A DNA stretch of 64,000 bases, taken from contig NZ_JNIJ01000011.1 of assembly GCF_000701345.1 (NCBI RefSeq), positions 62,001-126,000 of the forward strand, given 5' to 3'. The notes under the pieces are model-generated. The model saw only the letters and a program-made list of their open reading frames with translations. It had not been told where the DNA came from and did not search any database. The stretch is from Bradyrhizobium sp. URHD0069 (GTDB taxonomy: Bacteria > Pseudomonadota > Alphaproteobacteria > Rhizobiales > Xanthobacteraceae). Made by a program: the position numbers and the translations under genes. Positions 54,120 through 62,433 of this stretch are shown in pieces (the stretch's first letter is position 1; the number at the start of each line of letters is the position of its first letter).

Positions 54120-55280
54120 TCAGGCCAATTGCGGCCGGAGCTGAAGATGCAGGTCCAGCTGTGAGCCGACAGATCCGAGAAGGAGCTGGTAGGCACGGTC
54201 GACGATTTCGTCCAGTGACCGGGTACGCGCGAACATGGCTTGTGCTTGAGCCAACAACTCGTCGCGAGTTGGTAGATGCAGCGTCGTCAGCACGTCAGCG
54301 GTATGGCAGCGCGCCTGGCTAAGCTCCCGCAGCGCGATCAATTCGGATGAGCGCAAGGCCGACGTGATAGCCAACGCGATCCGTTCCGGGTTGAAACGTG
54401 CGGCGAGCTGCTCGGCCGCGCGGTTGATGACGCGCGCTCCGAGCCGCTGTTCATTGCGCATCACCTGCTCAGGCGGGGTCTTGAGATCCCAGACGATACC
54501 AAGCCAGGAGAGCGCCCGCAGGATATAGTAGGTTGTGTCAAGCTCCCACCAGCGGAAGCCCTGGCGCACGCTGCTCTGATAGGCATGATGATTGTTGTGC
54601 CACCCCTCGCCCATCGTGAAAATGGCCAGGATCCAGTTGTTGCGGGATTCATCGCCCGTCACATACCGTTTGCGCCCGTGAACATGTGCGAGAGAATTGA
54701 TGCAAAATGTTGCGTGGTAAAGCAGCACTGTGCTCCACAGGAATCCGACCACCAGACCGGACCATCCCGCGGCGAGAAAACAAAGAACAGCGACAACAAC
54801 CGCCGGCAAGACTTCGAACTTATGCAGCCACATCAATTCGGGAAACTTGGCGAAATCCGCGACCTTCACCAGGTCGGCCTTGTCGTGGCGCCGATCGAAA
54901 ATCCAACCAAGATGGCTATAGAGGAAACCCTTGTGTCCGGGCGAATGCACGTCTTGAGGGGTATCGGAATGCAAATGGTGGTGCCGGTGTTTCGCCGCCC
55001 ACCACAGCACGCTTTTTTGCGCATTGCTTTGGGCGAGGAACGCAAGAATGAATTGAAACACCCTGCTCGTGGAATAGGAGCGATGTGAGAAGTAGCGGTG
55101 ATAGCCCGCCCCGATCGCGAACATCCGCAGCACGTAGAGCGCTGCGCAGATTGTGATTGCCTGCCATGTAACGCCGGACCAGATCGCCGCGACGCAGCCT
55201 AGATGGATCAGGACAAATGGAAGAGCGGACGGGTAGACGATGTCGTCATGCGCGTCATCGATGGTGATATTATGCGACAT
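54120..55280 (-). CDS. Acyl-CoA/fatty acid delta-9 desaturase
   Basis: The 386-residue membrane enzyme has the three histidine boxes of stearoyl-CoA-type desaturases: HRYFSH, HRHHH and HNNHH, with four hydrophobic segments between and around them. It introduces a cis double bond into acyl chains, using di-iron and oxygen. The C-terminal 120 residues are a helical extension not present in the shortest family members. The start at 55280 (MSHNITIDD) is preferred over an ATG 39 bases upstream. It follows cspA on the same strand, a sensible pairing for cold adaptation. Confidence 0.9.
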   Translation of the reverse strand: MSHNITIDDAHDDIVYPSALPFVLIHLGCVAAIWSGVTWQAITICAALYVLRMFAIGAGYHRYFSHRSYSTSRVFQFILAFLAQSNAQKSVLWWAAKHRHHHLHSDTPQDVHSPGHKGFLYSHLGWIFDRRHDKADLVKVADFAKFPELMWLHKFEVLPAVVVAVLCFLAAGWSGLVVGFLWSTVLLYHATFCINSLAHVHGRKRYVTGDESRNNWILAIFTMGEGWHNNHHAYQSSVRQGFRWWELDTTYYILRALSWLGIVWDLKTPPEQVMRNEQRLGARVINRAAEQLAARFNPERIALAITSALRSSELIALRELSQARCHTADVLTTLHLPTRDELLAQAQAMFARTRSLDEIVDRAYQLLLGSVGSQLDLHLQLRPQLA

Positions 55281-55324
55281 TTTAGTGATGCTCTTGTCAG
55301 TTATGCTCTTGCTGAACATAAAGG

Positions 55325-55355
55325 AACCCGCCGCTGGCGGACCAGACGGCGGGTT
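55325..55355 (-). terminator. Hairpin between cspA and the desaturase gene
   Basis: AACCCGCCG (55325-55333) and its inverse CGGCGGGTT (55347-55355); reading along the minus strand the stem is followed by CCTTTATG. Probable terminator or attenuator of the cspA transcript. Confidence 0.6.
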
Positions 55356-55407
55356 GAACTATAGACTTTCTTGCCGGTACATCCGTAATCAAAAAGCCAC
55401 AACTCGG

Positions 55408-55617
55408 TTAGGCGGCGCGCAGGTTCTCGGCAGCAGATTTGCCAGTCCGGCTGTCTGCGACGATTTCGAAAGAAACCTTCTGCCCCTCATTGAGGGTGCT
55501 CAGACCGGCGCGCTCGACCGCACTAATATGAACGAACACATCCTGGCTGCCTTGGTCCGGCGCGATGAAGCCGAAGCCCTTTTGGTTGTTAAACCACTTC
55601 ACAGTTCCCGTCGTCAT
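55408..55617 (-). CDS. cspA: Cold-shock protein CspA
   Basis: The 69-residue OB-fold protein has both nucleic-acid-binding motifs, KGFGFI (RNP1) and VFVHIS (RNP2), starting [12 protein letters not shown]. It is an RNA chaperone. The 356-base region upstream has no gene and may include the long leader typical of csp mRNAs. Confidence 0.95.
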   Translation of the reverse strand: MTTGTVKWFNNQKGFGFIAPDQGSQDVFVHISAVERAGLSTLNEGQKVSFEIVADSRTGKSAAENLRAA

Positions 55618-55973
55618 GAGAGAGTCCTTTAGTACGTGTGTATTTTTATGACCGCGTCAAACGCGCTCTGCTAAGTCGAGATCTGGAGAGAGGTTCGTCA
55701 GTCAGGCACGCTGTTAGCGGCGAGGCCAAGTCGTTCGGCCGAAACTCGATGAAGCAATGCATGCTCGTTTTATAGCAGTTTGGCAAGAGCCCGTATCGCT
55801 TTGAACCAAGGAGAAATAGCGGCCTCAGCGTATGTATTGCCGGTACAGAGCTATGCTGCCGAACGATCGTGGCCTCGCGCAGGACGGAACCGGGTATACT
55901 TGTCGAGACGATTTGCCGCACGATCCTGAAGTTGCTCGCTCTGATTATGCTTGCAGGAAAAAAATCTTGTCCC
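55618..55973. other. Upstream region of cspA
   Basis: No gene was seen. It likely carries the cspA promoter and a long 5' leader on the minus strand. Confidence 0.5.
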
Positions 55974-56615
55974 TCAGGCGCCGTCGGGCCACAAGATCCG
56001 CAACTCCGCAGCCTGGATGAGCTCGATTTGCTCGGAAAAACGGTTGCGATAGAGCGTCATCAGCGCATCGTGGCCGGCGTCGGATGAACTGCAGAGGGCG
56101 TCCTCCACGATAACGACGCGAAAGCCGAAATCGACCGCATCGAGCACAGTCGCTAGCACGCAGACGTCCGTTTCCGAGCCAGTAATGACAAGTGTGCCGA
56201 TACCCTTTTCCGAAAGAAGCGATGCGAGCGGCGATTCGGTAAATGCCGAATAGGCCGGCTTATTGATGACGTGAGCTGGAGGCGCAAACCGCTGGAGGGC
56301 CGGGACGAGTTCCAACTGCGACGAGGCAAGCTCGGCCCGCGTTGCGCGATGCCATTTGCTGAAATAGCGGCGCCAGCGTCCAGGCCGGTCTTCGGGATGC
56401 ACGGGCGTTATGAACCTTGTGAAGACGGTGCGATCCGCGTGCCGCGCGGCGATATCGACGATCGACGGCACCACGCGTTCCATCCACGGCGATTCCCAAA
56501 TGCCGCCGCTGGAGAAGATGTTTTGCATGTCGATGGATAGGTGCACGGCGTCGGTAATTGGTTCGACCGGCGTATCAACCGCCATAGCGCTGGGGCTCCT
56601 ATTTTGGGCAAACAC
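55974..56615 (-). CDS. Isochorismatase-family cysteine hydrolase
   Basis: The 213-residue protein has the catalytic triad Asp29 (SIDMQN), Lys119 (NKPAYSAF) and Cys152 (SETDVCV), with the cis-peptide region before the cysteine. Family members hydrolyse isochorismate, nicotinamide or N-carbamoyl compounds; the substrate here is unknown. An internal ATG (MAVDTPV, residue 11) could be the true start. Upstream on the same strand are the candidate small RNA and its EcfG promoter, so read-through past the terminator could place this gene in the stress regulon. Confidence 0.85.
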   Translation of the reverse strand: MFAQNRSPSAMAVDTPVEPITDAVHLSIDMQNIFSSGGIWESPWMERVVPSIVDIAARHADRTVFTRFITPVHPEDRPGRWRRYFSKWHRATRAELASSQLELVPALQRFAPPAHVINKPAYSAFTESPLASLLSEKGIGTLVITGSETDVCVLATVLDAVDFGFRVVIVEDALCSSSDAGHDALMTLYRNRFSEQIELIQAAELRILWPDGA

Positions 56616-56691
56616 CGCTTACAATTAGGCCGAAGGTGCCGGCGCAGGGAACGCATTGACAAAGCCTTGCATTGACAACCTTTTGGCCAAT

Positions 56692-56727
56692 TAAAAACCC
56701 CGTCATCCACCGAAGTGAATGACGGGG
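56692..56727 (-). terminator. Intrinsic terminator of the candidate sRNA
   Basis: Nine-base perfect stem with five T after it on the minus strand. Confidence 0.8.
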
Positions 56728-56784
56728 CTTTCGAGCGTTCACTTTGTTGAGAATTTATCCTTTTCAAAGTTACTTGCTCTTAGA
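56692..56784 (-). ncRNA. Candidate stress-induced small RNA
   Basis: A near-ideal EcfG promoter (56791-56815, minus strand) is followed about 55 bases later by an intrinsic terminator: CCCCGTCAT/ATGACGGGG stem (56698-56706 with 56719-56727) and a TTTTT tract (56697-56693). The predicted transcript is about 93 nt. It contains no ATG-started ORF before the terminator; a GTG frame would run through the hairpin. The C-rich stem base and the hairpin layout recall the sigma-T-dependent GsrN RNA of Caulobacter, but no sequence match is claimed. Confidence 0.5.
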
Positions 56785-56790
56785 AGCGCT

Positions 56791-56815
56791 AACGCGGACC
56801 CGTCGGAATCGTTCC
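56791..56815 (-). promoter_or_regulatory. EcfG-type promoter
   Basis: On the minus strand GGAAC (56815-56811), exactly 16 bases, CGTT (56794-56791). This is the full consensus of the general stress sigma factor promoter. Confidence 0.65.
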
Positions 56816-57196
56816 GGAGTTTTTCGTGTTCCGTCGAATTTATTTTTGACCGCCCAAACGGGAGTAACTTCGCAAGAACTGATGAACACGAGTAAATTGC
56901 GCTCGAGCCAACAGGACGATTGAACGCGCGGACCGGAACTCAAACGCAGTTACAATTTCGCAGTTTCCGGCTTTGCGATCTTGCGATGCCGCTTTGCAAG
57001 CATGGCAGCGGGGTGATGCTCGCAACCGCAGACTAAATCTCGTTGTTGAGACCGGTGACGACATCTCCATCCCGCGCATCATCGTTTACGACCGGCGCCG
57101 CCGTCTACCGGTACGCGGCTTCGTTTCGACGCGTGAAACGGGAACAAGTGGCCGGCGCGTGTCTTATCATTCCCAGTCGACGCAGAGGAATTCAGG

Positions 57197-57340
57197 ATTA
57201 CGAAAGTCTGGACCACGAAAGCCCTGGCATGGCACGGCAAGGGCGATATTCGCTGTGAAACCATTCCCGATCCCCAGGACCGACGAGATGCCATTATGCG
57301 CCAAGGACGGCTGGATCAAGGTGGTCGTGAAACCGTGACA
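57197..57340 (+). pseudogene. N-terminal fragment of a zinc-dependent alcohol dehydrogenase
   Basis: The frame reads TTKALAWHGKGDIRCETIPD then PQDRRDAIM, which matches the first 30 residues of FdhA/AdhP-type dehydrogenases (M-KAL-WHGK-DIR-D-VPDP...RDAIIKVT). The continuation IKVVVKP lies in another frame and ends at a stop. Everything after residue 40 is absent because the DUF72 gene begins at 57346. Confidence 0.65.
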
Positions 57341-57345
57341 ATGCG

Positions 57346-58077
57346 ATGGCCCGCGTTCTGATCGGCACGTCAGGATGGCATTACGATTCCTGGCGCGGAC
57401 CGTTCTTTCCCAAGAGATTGCCGCTCAAAAACCAGCTTCAATATTATGCCAGCCAGTTTTCGACGACCGAGCTTAACGGCGTATTCTATCGGACACCGAC
57501 ACCCGAAGCCGTGAGAAATTGGCGCGAGCAGACCGGGAGGGATTTCGTTTTCGCCTGGAAGGCATCCAAATTCATCACCCATTGGAAACGCCTCTCGCCA
57601 AGTTCAGTGAACAGTCTCGAACTGCTAGAGGATCGCCTGTCGCTGCTCGGCGACAAGATCGGACCCATCCTGTTTCAGTTGCCGCCGAACTTTGAATCCA
57701 ACGCCGACTGCCTCGTCGCCTTCTTCAAGCTGCTTTCGAAGAAGCGCCGCTATAGTTTTGAATTCCGTCATCCCAGTTGGTATGCGCCGCGGATTCTACG
57801 ATTGCTATCCGAACAGAATATTTCGCTCTGCATCTCAGATCATCACGATGCGCCGGCGCCCTGGAAGCGCACTGCCGATTTTGTCTATGTCAGGGGGCAT
57901 GGACCTCAAGGCCGATACAAAGGGCACTATCGGCCGAACGCGCTTGCGGATTGGGCCAAGCGCATCAAATCCTGGAAGAAGCAGGGCTGCGACGTATTCG
58001 TCTATTTCGACAACGATCAAAAGAGCGCAGCGCCTGCGGATGCCATCCGCTTGAAGGGCCTTCTGGCCGCCAATTAG
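57346..58077 (+). CDS. DUF72 protein
   Basis: The 243-residue TIM-barrel-like protein shows the DUF72 marks IGTSGWHYDSWRGPFFP (residues 6-22), TTELNGVFYRTP, FEFRHPSWY and the C-terminal DVFVYFDNDQKSAAP. Its function is unknown. It begins immediately after the alcohol dehydrogenase fragment. Confidence 0.92.
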   Translation: MARVLIGTSGWHYDSWRGPFFPKRLPLKNQLQYYASQFSTTELNGVFYRTPTPEAVRNWREQTGRDFVFAWKASKFITHWKRLSPSSVNSLELLEDRLSLLGDKIGPILFQLPPNFESNADCLVAFFKLLSKKRRYSFEFRHPSWYAPRILRLLSEQNISLCISDHHDAPAPWKRTADFVYVRGHGPQGRYKGHYRPNALADWAKRIKSWKKQGCDVFVYFDNDQKSAAPADAIRLKGLLAAN

Positions 58078-58407
58078 CCGCCTCAGCGGAAATTGCGCGG
58101 CAGCGATTATGGATGTGCGTAGCGGCGTGCGCGTTCCAACCGCGATCTGGTGGTAGTCAGGCAAGCGGACCGCAGGCCGCGTCAATGAAAGACAGCACAG
58201 TGCACTGCATGGCTCGCTCGTTCATGCCAAGCCGGCGAGTCCTTACTTGCTGTCCGGAGCAATCTTCCGTTATGGCATCGCGCCTAAAGAGAAAATTCCT
58301 GCCGCGAAATCTATACCGGTCAGAGTCCGGGCTCACTCGGCGGCCCACGCATGAAAGCGGTCGTCGTAAACCAGATGATCGGCATGCAATGAAGCGCGGA
58401 CATCCGG
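58078..58407. other. Gene-free stretch
   Basis: No frame with plausible start, length and codon use was seen. Confidence 0.5.
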
Positions 58408-58624
58408 TCAGTGGCTAACCTTTTGGTCATTGACACCAAGCGCCGTTCCGCTGCCGGTCTCTCGGCCGGGTACGCTAACAATCACCTCGGGGCCGCTCGC
58501 GGATAGCAAGCGAAGCGGCGACGGCAGATTCAAACGCCACCTCCTTGCTTGCATAGTCGTTCCGGGCGGCCCCATCGCTCCAGCCGTCTCCCTTCGATAT
58601 GACCTTGTATTCAGCTAAACCCAT
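58408..58624 (-). pseudogene. Frameshifted DUF2188-like small protein
   Basis: From the ATG at 58624 (GGAGG upstream) the frame gives MGLAEYKVISKGDGW...YASKEVAFESAVAASLAIRE and then ends at 58475. The next frame continues directly as EVIVSVPGRETGSGTALG...VSH with its stop at 58408-58410. Joined, it is the usual layout of the small DUF2188-type proteins of this group (Y-K-V...ATKEAAFEAAVAAASLAIREGHEV.V.VPGRE). A one-base indel near 58487 is the simplest cause. If the sequence is right, a 49-residue product is made. Confidence 0.65.
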
Positions 58625-58648
58625 TGGGGAACCTCCATTCCAACGGAA

Positions 58649-58673
58649 AACGCTCCGGCACGGGAACCGTTCC
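58649..58673 (-). promoter_or_regulatory. EcfG-type promoter
   Basis: Minus strand GGAAC (58673-58669), 16 bases, CGTT (58652-58649), 25 bases before the start of the DUF2188-like gene. Perfect consensus. Confidence 0.65.
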
Positions 58674-58780
58674 ACCCTTGCGCCGGACGGTTATCCAACC
58701 AATATCGCCTCACTTTCGCGCTGCATCCCGCTGCAGAACCAATCCACCTCCGCGGCTTGTTTCAATCCGGAGCATTGCAA

Positions 58781-59128
58781 ATGCTGATGCGAATACTGCT
58801 CATGATCCTGCTTTCGACTCCCGCGGCCGAGAGTGCTGCGGCAACCGCCGCCGAAAGCGAGGAAGAGCTCTCAGTCAATCTGGCGGGGATTGGAGCCAAG
58901 ACGTGCGGCTATTGGCTTTCCAGCCAAAACCATAAATCGGAAGGCGCGGTCTGGATCTATGGGTTCTGGAGCGGCCTCAATTACGTAGCGGCCGCCAGCC
59001 AGCAAGATCAGTCAAAAGCAACCAGCAGTGCGATGATTGCTGCCGTTGAGACGGTGTGCAGGCGCGAACCCTCGCGCGTTTTGGCAGCGGCGGCTTGGTC
59101 AGCCTATATCGACCTCAACCAACGATAG
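58781..59128 (+). CDS. Small exported HdeA/Rap1a-like protein
   Basis: The 115-residue protein has a signal peptide (MLMRILLMILLSTPAAES) and a mature domain GAKTCGYWLSSQ...AVWIYGFWSGLNYVAAAS...METVCRREPSRVLAAAAW-like, with two cysteines likely to form a disulfide. Such C...W..G...G...C patterns occur in HdeA-fold and Rap1a-type periplasmic proteins. Exact family uncertain. Confidence 0.68.
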   Translation: MLMRILLMILLSTPAAESAAATAAESEEELSVNLAGIGAKTCGYWLSSQNHKSEGAVWIYGFWSGLNYVAAASQQDQSKATSSAMIAAVETVCRREPSRVLAAAAWSAYIDLNQR

Positions 59129-59497
59129 CTCCCTCCTCGCTCATAGCAGCCACCCTGGGGTTCGCGTCGCCAAGATTCGACGGAACAAAATATCCAGCGG
59201 CGGCTTTTCGGATTGTCCGGCGCGACGATCGGGGTCACTGGCGGCAAGCCTTTTTTGTGAACGACGGCTTCTGGAGATGCACGAAATCTTATCCGATCGA
59301 TGGAGGAAGAGACGGATGCGATTGCCGGTGCGGAGGCAGTGCTGCTTGAGATTCACCGCACCATTTCACGACGGACGATCGGAAACATGACGTCATAGCT
59401 CGGCTAAAGCTGAGCCCGAAGGTGCTTGAAAGCGAGAGACAAGGCGCTAACTTTCTGACTCGGCTGATCCCCACGCTCGAACCGTGGACGCAGTAAG
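59129..59497. other. Gene-free stretch
   Basis: Several short frames overlap, none convincing. Confidence 0.5.
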
Positions 59498-59710
59498 ATG
59501 CATATGAAGGTAATGGCAGAGCAATTCGTGCTGCAGGGCGGCAAGCTTGTCCATACGCCGACTGGCGCCACCTTCTGGCTTGGCGACAGGGACATTGTGT
59601 GCTGCGAACGCGGCCACCTTAATCTCGAGACCGGCGATGACTATAAGCTCGACGAACTAAAAGACGAAGCTTGGCGTATCATGACGACTGAGCGCAAGTC
59701 GGTCACGTAA
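59498..59710 (+). CDS. Small hypothetical protein
   Basis: The 70-residue protein (or 65 from the third ATG) reads AEQFVLQGGKLVHTPTGATF, WLGDRDIVCCERGHLN, then DELKDEAWRIMTTER: a beta-hairpin-rich start with an acidic helix. No family known. It heads a run of three small plus-strand genes. Confidence 0.6.
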   Translation: MHMKVMAEQFVLQGGKLVHTPTGATFWLGDRDIVCCERGHLNLETGDDYKLDELKDEAWRIMTTERKSVT

Positions 59711-59850
59711 GGAACTCACGCGATCTTGGTCGATTGTTCTGCACGTCATCTCCTGAAAAGCCAATAGCTGGACCAAGAGAGATGAGCGGGCCTTTTATCG
59801 ATTAGAAGATCGAGCCGGCAGAAGTTCAAGCGCGTGTGACGGGAGAAATA

Positions 59851-60069
59851 GTGCCACTCTATCACTTCGATCTTGTCAATTCCGAAACGGTCGTTGATGA
59901 AGGCGGAGCGGAATTGTCGGACGACATCGCGGCAATGGATACTGCGGAAACTCTTGCCAAACGGCTCCTTCAGGAACGGCCAGAGCTGAAGAACCGGCAT
60001 TACGCCATTCTGGTTACGAATGAAGATGGCGACGAAATTTGCCGGATCCCGCTCGACATCATCCACTGA
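59851..60069 (+). CDS. DUF6894-like small protein
   Basis: The 72-residue protein from GTG 59851 (GGGAGA seven bases upstream) has the DUF6894 layout: a short beta strand YHFDLVNSETVVDEGGAELSDDIAAMDTAETLAKRLLQER and a final VTNEDGDEICRIPLD. These proteins are very abundant in Bradyrhizobium and usually start just before (Y/F)xF; hence the choice of the second GTG. Function unknown. Confidence 0.75.
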   Translation: MPLYHFDLVNSETVVDEGGAELSDDIAAMDTAETLAKRLLQERPELKNRHYAILVTNEDGDEICRIPLDIIH

Positions 60070-60078
60070 GAACACTCC

Positions 60079-60225
60079 ATGAAAGAGAAATCGGACGAGG
60101 AAGAACGCATTCAGAAAAAACAGGGCGGACATCACGTGCCGCCGCGCCCACAGGACGGACCTCCGCTCGATGATACCGATCGGAATACCGACAAAGTGAT
60201 CAAGCCGAGCAGCCGCAAGCCCTAG
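60079..60225 (+). CDS. Small hydrophilic protein
   Basis: A 48-residue reading frame from ATG 60079 encodes a highly charged, probably disordered protein (MKEKSDEEERIQKKQGGHH ... NTDKVIKPSSRKP). It starts 9 bases after the DUF6894-like stop and ends before a T-tract terminator, so it is likely the last gene of this small operon. Confidence 0.55.
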   Translation: MKEKSDEEERIQKKQGGHHVPPRPQDGPPLDDTDRNTDKVIKPSSRKP

Positions 60226-60304
60226 CTGCCAAGGCGCGGCGCCTGCCCCTTGAAGGAACTGCCGGTACGCCGCGCGCCTAGGATTGCCACGGCCGAGCGG
60301 ACGT

Positions 60305-60328
60305 CCCGTTTTGTACCGGGGCTTTTTT
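60305..60328 (+). terminator. Intrinsic terminator
   Basis: Short stem CCCG (60305-60308) with CGGG (60317-60320), then GC and six T (60323-60328). Confidence 0.6.
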
Positions 60329-60391
60329 GATGGAGGCCCTCCCGAAGTGCAGAGGCTCCGCCAACGCTTTCAGGCGCGATGATGGCGAGAT

Positions 60392-61117
60392 CTATCCCGC
60401 TATGTGCGGTGGCTGATCGTCGGTTTTTGGCTCAGTTCCAATCAGTCTCTCGTAGTGCCGTTTCACCGCCTCGTAACATTCACATGCACTTTCCTGCAGC
60501 GCCTCGTCGTCGAGGATCTGGATTTTGCCGCGGGAGTACGTGATGAGGCCCGCGGTTTGCAGGGTGTGAGCGACCGCGGTCACGCTGGTGCGTCTTACCC
60601 CGAGCATCTCTGCCAGATATTCTTGCGTGAGCAAAAGCGTGTTGCTGCCGGACAAATCCCTCGCGCGCAACAACCAGCGACAGAGCCTGGATTGGACATG
60701 ATGGGTTGCGAAGCACGCGGCCGACTGTTGGGCTTGTGCATACACCGTCTGGTCGTGGCGGACTAACAGCGAGAGCAGTTTTGGACTTTGCAAAGCGGCC
60801 GACTTCAGTGCCTCCAAGCCGCACATCATCGTATCCCCGGCGAGTTGTACGACGGCCCGGCTCAGGGACATCCTACCGTCAAGAGCGGCGGAAGCGCCTA
60901 CGACCCCGTCTGCTCCGACCATCGCGGCTTCGATCATCTCCCCACTCGAAAGCGGCACGACAAGCGAGATAACCGCCCCGGTTGGAAAATAGACGTGACG
61001 AATTTCTTCCTCTGCGTGAAACAGCACGTCATGCTGCTTGAGGCGCGTCTGCTTTAGATGAGATTCGAGAAATCTAAGATCGGCCTGCGAAAGCAGGCCT
61101 AGCAAAAGGTTCTTCAT
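60392..61117 (-). CDS. Crp/Fnr-family transcriptional regulator
   Basis: The 241-residue regulator has a cyclic-nucleotide-type beta-barrel (HVYFPTGAVISLVVPLSSGEMIEAAMVGADGVVGA) and a C-terminal winged helix (LLLTQEYLAEMLGVRRTSVTAVAHTLQTAGLITYSRGKIQILD). No N-terminal cysteines for an FeS cluster are present, so it is not a classical FNR. It belongs to a group very abundant in rhizobia; target genes unknown. Confidence 0.88.
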   Translation of the reverse strand: MKNLLLGLLSQADLRFLESHLKQTRLKQHDVLFHAEEEIRHVYFPTGAVISLVVPLSSGEMIEAAMVGADGVVGASAALDGRMSLSRAVVQLAGDTMMCGLEALKSAALQSPKLLSLLVRHDQTVYAQAQQSAACFATHHVQSRLCRWLLRARDLSGSNTLLLTQEYLAEMLGVRRTSVTAVAHTLQTAGLITYSRGKIQILDDEALQESACECYEAVKRHYERLIGTEPKTDDQPPHIAG

Positions 61118-61483
61118 TGAACGCGCTCCGGGACGGGGGACAGGCGGGAGCGCGAAGAACTCTCAGCTATCCATGCCTGGCTGATCTCCGACAATGCTCA
61201 CACGGTAAGCGCTGCACCGCAGATAGCCAGCGCTTTATCTCAGGTATGCATGTACCCGAAGCATGCTTCTGCTGCTGCAGGATGTCCTGGATCAGATCGG
61301 CAACGCCTGCCTCCGAACGGTGCGCGCATGTGGCAAAATTAAGAGATTGCGCAGCGAATTGCTCGGCGCGCAGCGAACGGAGGAGAGGGATCCCATCTGG
61401 CGGCGCGTAGCAGCGATGATTGCGCTCGCACAAATCGAAACGGGACGCGTAGCGTAGTGTCGACGACGGCGCAGACTGCCCCT
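61118..61483. other. Gene-free stretch
   Basis: It lies upstream of the Crp/Fnr gene and downstream of nudK. No gene was found. Confidence 0.5.
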
Positions 61484-62068
61484 TTACGCGCGAATACGCT
61501 CTCTGAGAAATTGAACGAGAATGACGGTCTTGGCATCGATGATCTCGCCGACCGCAATCATCGCGGCGGCCTGCTCTAACGTCGTCTCGATCACCTCGAT
61601 GTCTTCGCCCTCCTCGGCCAGACCGCCTCCCTCCGACACCTTGTCCGCCGGCGAGTACGCGCAGATGAAGAACTCGATCTTCTCCATGATCGCGGCAGGG
61701 CTGACGTAGAGTTCGAATAGTCGTTCCACTCTTTCAATTCGATAACCGAGTTCCTCCTCCATCTCCTTGATTATTCGTGTCTCGGCTTTCTCCCCGTCCA
61801 ACTTGCCGGCACAGGCTTCGACTGAACTCTCCAAACCATCCTGAAGATACATCGGAAGCCGCAATTGCCTGGTCAGCAGCACAGTCTTGCGTTCGGCGTC
61901 GTAAGGAAGAATGACGGCCGAATTGCCGTTGTCGTAGATTTCTCGCTTGCGCTGCCGCCAGTCTCCGCTGCGCATGCGCTGCTCGAACGTCACCCGGGTC
62001 AGCTTTCCCTTTTCATCGGCAAGCGTCTGCATCTCCGTGAGACGTACTATTTGGCTTTCTTTTTTCAT
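61484..62068 (-). CDS. nudK: NudK-like Nudix hydrolase
   Basis: The 194-residue enzyme has the NudK landmarks: LTRQLRLPMYLQDGLESSVEACAGKLDGE split before the Nudix helix TRIIKEMEEELGYRIERV, and FELYVSPAAIMEKIEFFICAY. NudK cleaves GDP-mannose (and related sugar nucleotides) with magnesium. The Nudix box carries Lys in place of the usual Arg (KEMEEELG), as in E. coli NudK. ATG 62068 follows a perfect GGAGGTGCC RBS. Confidence 0.85.
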   Translation of the reverse strand: MKKESQIVRLTEMQTLADEKGKLTRVTFEQRMRSGDWRQRKREIYDNGNSAVILPYDAERKTVLLTRQLRLPMYLQDGLESSVEACAGKLDGEKAETRIIKEMEEELGYRIERVERLFELYVSPAAIMEKIEFFICAYSPADKVSEGGGLAEEGEDIEVIETTLEQAAAMIAVGEIIDAKTVILVQFLRERIRA

Positions 62069-62312
62069 GGCACCTCCGCTACTTTTCAAAATTTATGTTG
62101 TCCGCGAGCATGTTTGAACCGCTTGACGAACCGCGTCTAACCCAGACACGCCTCTCATCAGCGCGGTTTCTCCGGCTGCTCATGACGGAGGGCATGGGGC
62201 TTGGTCCACAGCCGGAAGTCGCCGTTTCCCCGCAGCTCCTTGTCAGCCATCGCGACAGCGCATACCCAACCCGCGCAAATTTACGCGGGTGAACTGCTAA
62301 GAGCGTGAGAAG

Positions 62313-62432
62313 TCAGGCCAGGCCGTAAATCAGCGAAACCAACAGCGCCGCAATCGCAAAGACGGCGAGCATGCACCTGATGGTGGCGACACGCTCGGTT
62401 TCGCGGATGGACTGGTCAATTGGAAAACGCAT
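62313..62432 (-). CDS. 39-residue membrane protein
   Basis: Too short for most gene finders: ATG 62432, stop 62313-62315. The product MRFPIDQSIRETERVATIRC then MLAVFAIAALLVSLIYGLA has a charged start and one membrane segment. Its ATG is one base after the stop of the upstream membrane protein gene, strongly suggesting coupled translation. Function unknown. Confidence 0.65.
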   Translation of the reverse strand: MRFPIDQSIRETERVATIRCMLAVFAIAALLVSLIYGLA

Positions 62433-62433
62433 T

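Larger units (their letters stand above)
56616..57196. other. Non-coding region with candidate sRNA
   Basis: It contains the sRNA candidate (56692-56784) and its promoter (56791-56815). The rest, up to the alcohol dehydrogenase fragment, shows no gene. Confidence 0.5.

Noticed and set aside
57777..58418. Plus-strand open frame overlapping the DUF72 end
   Set aside because: Different frame from DUF72, no homology pattern, no RBS.
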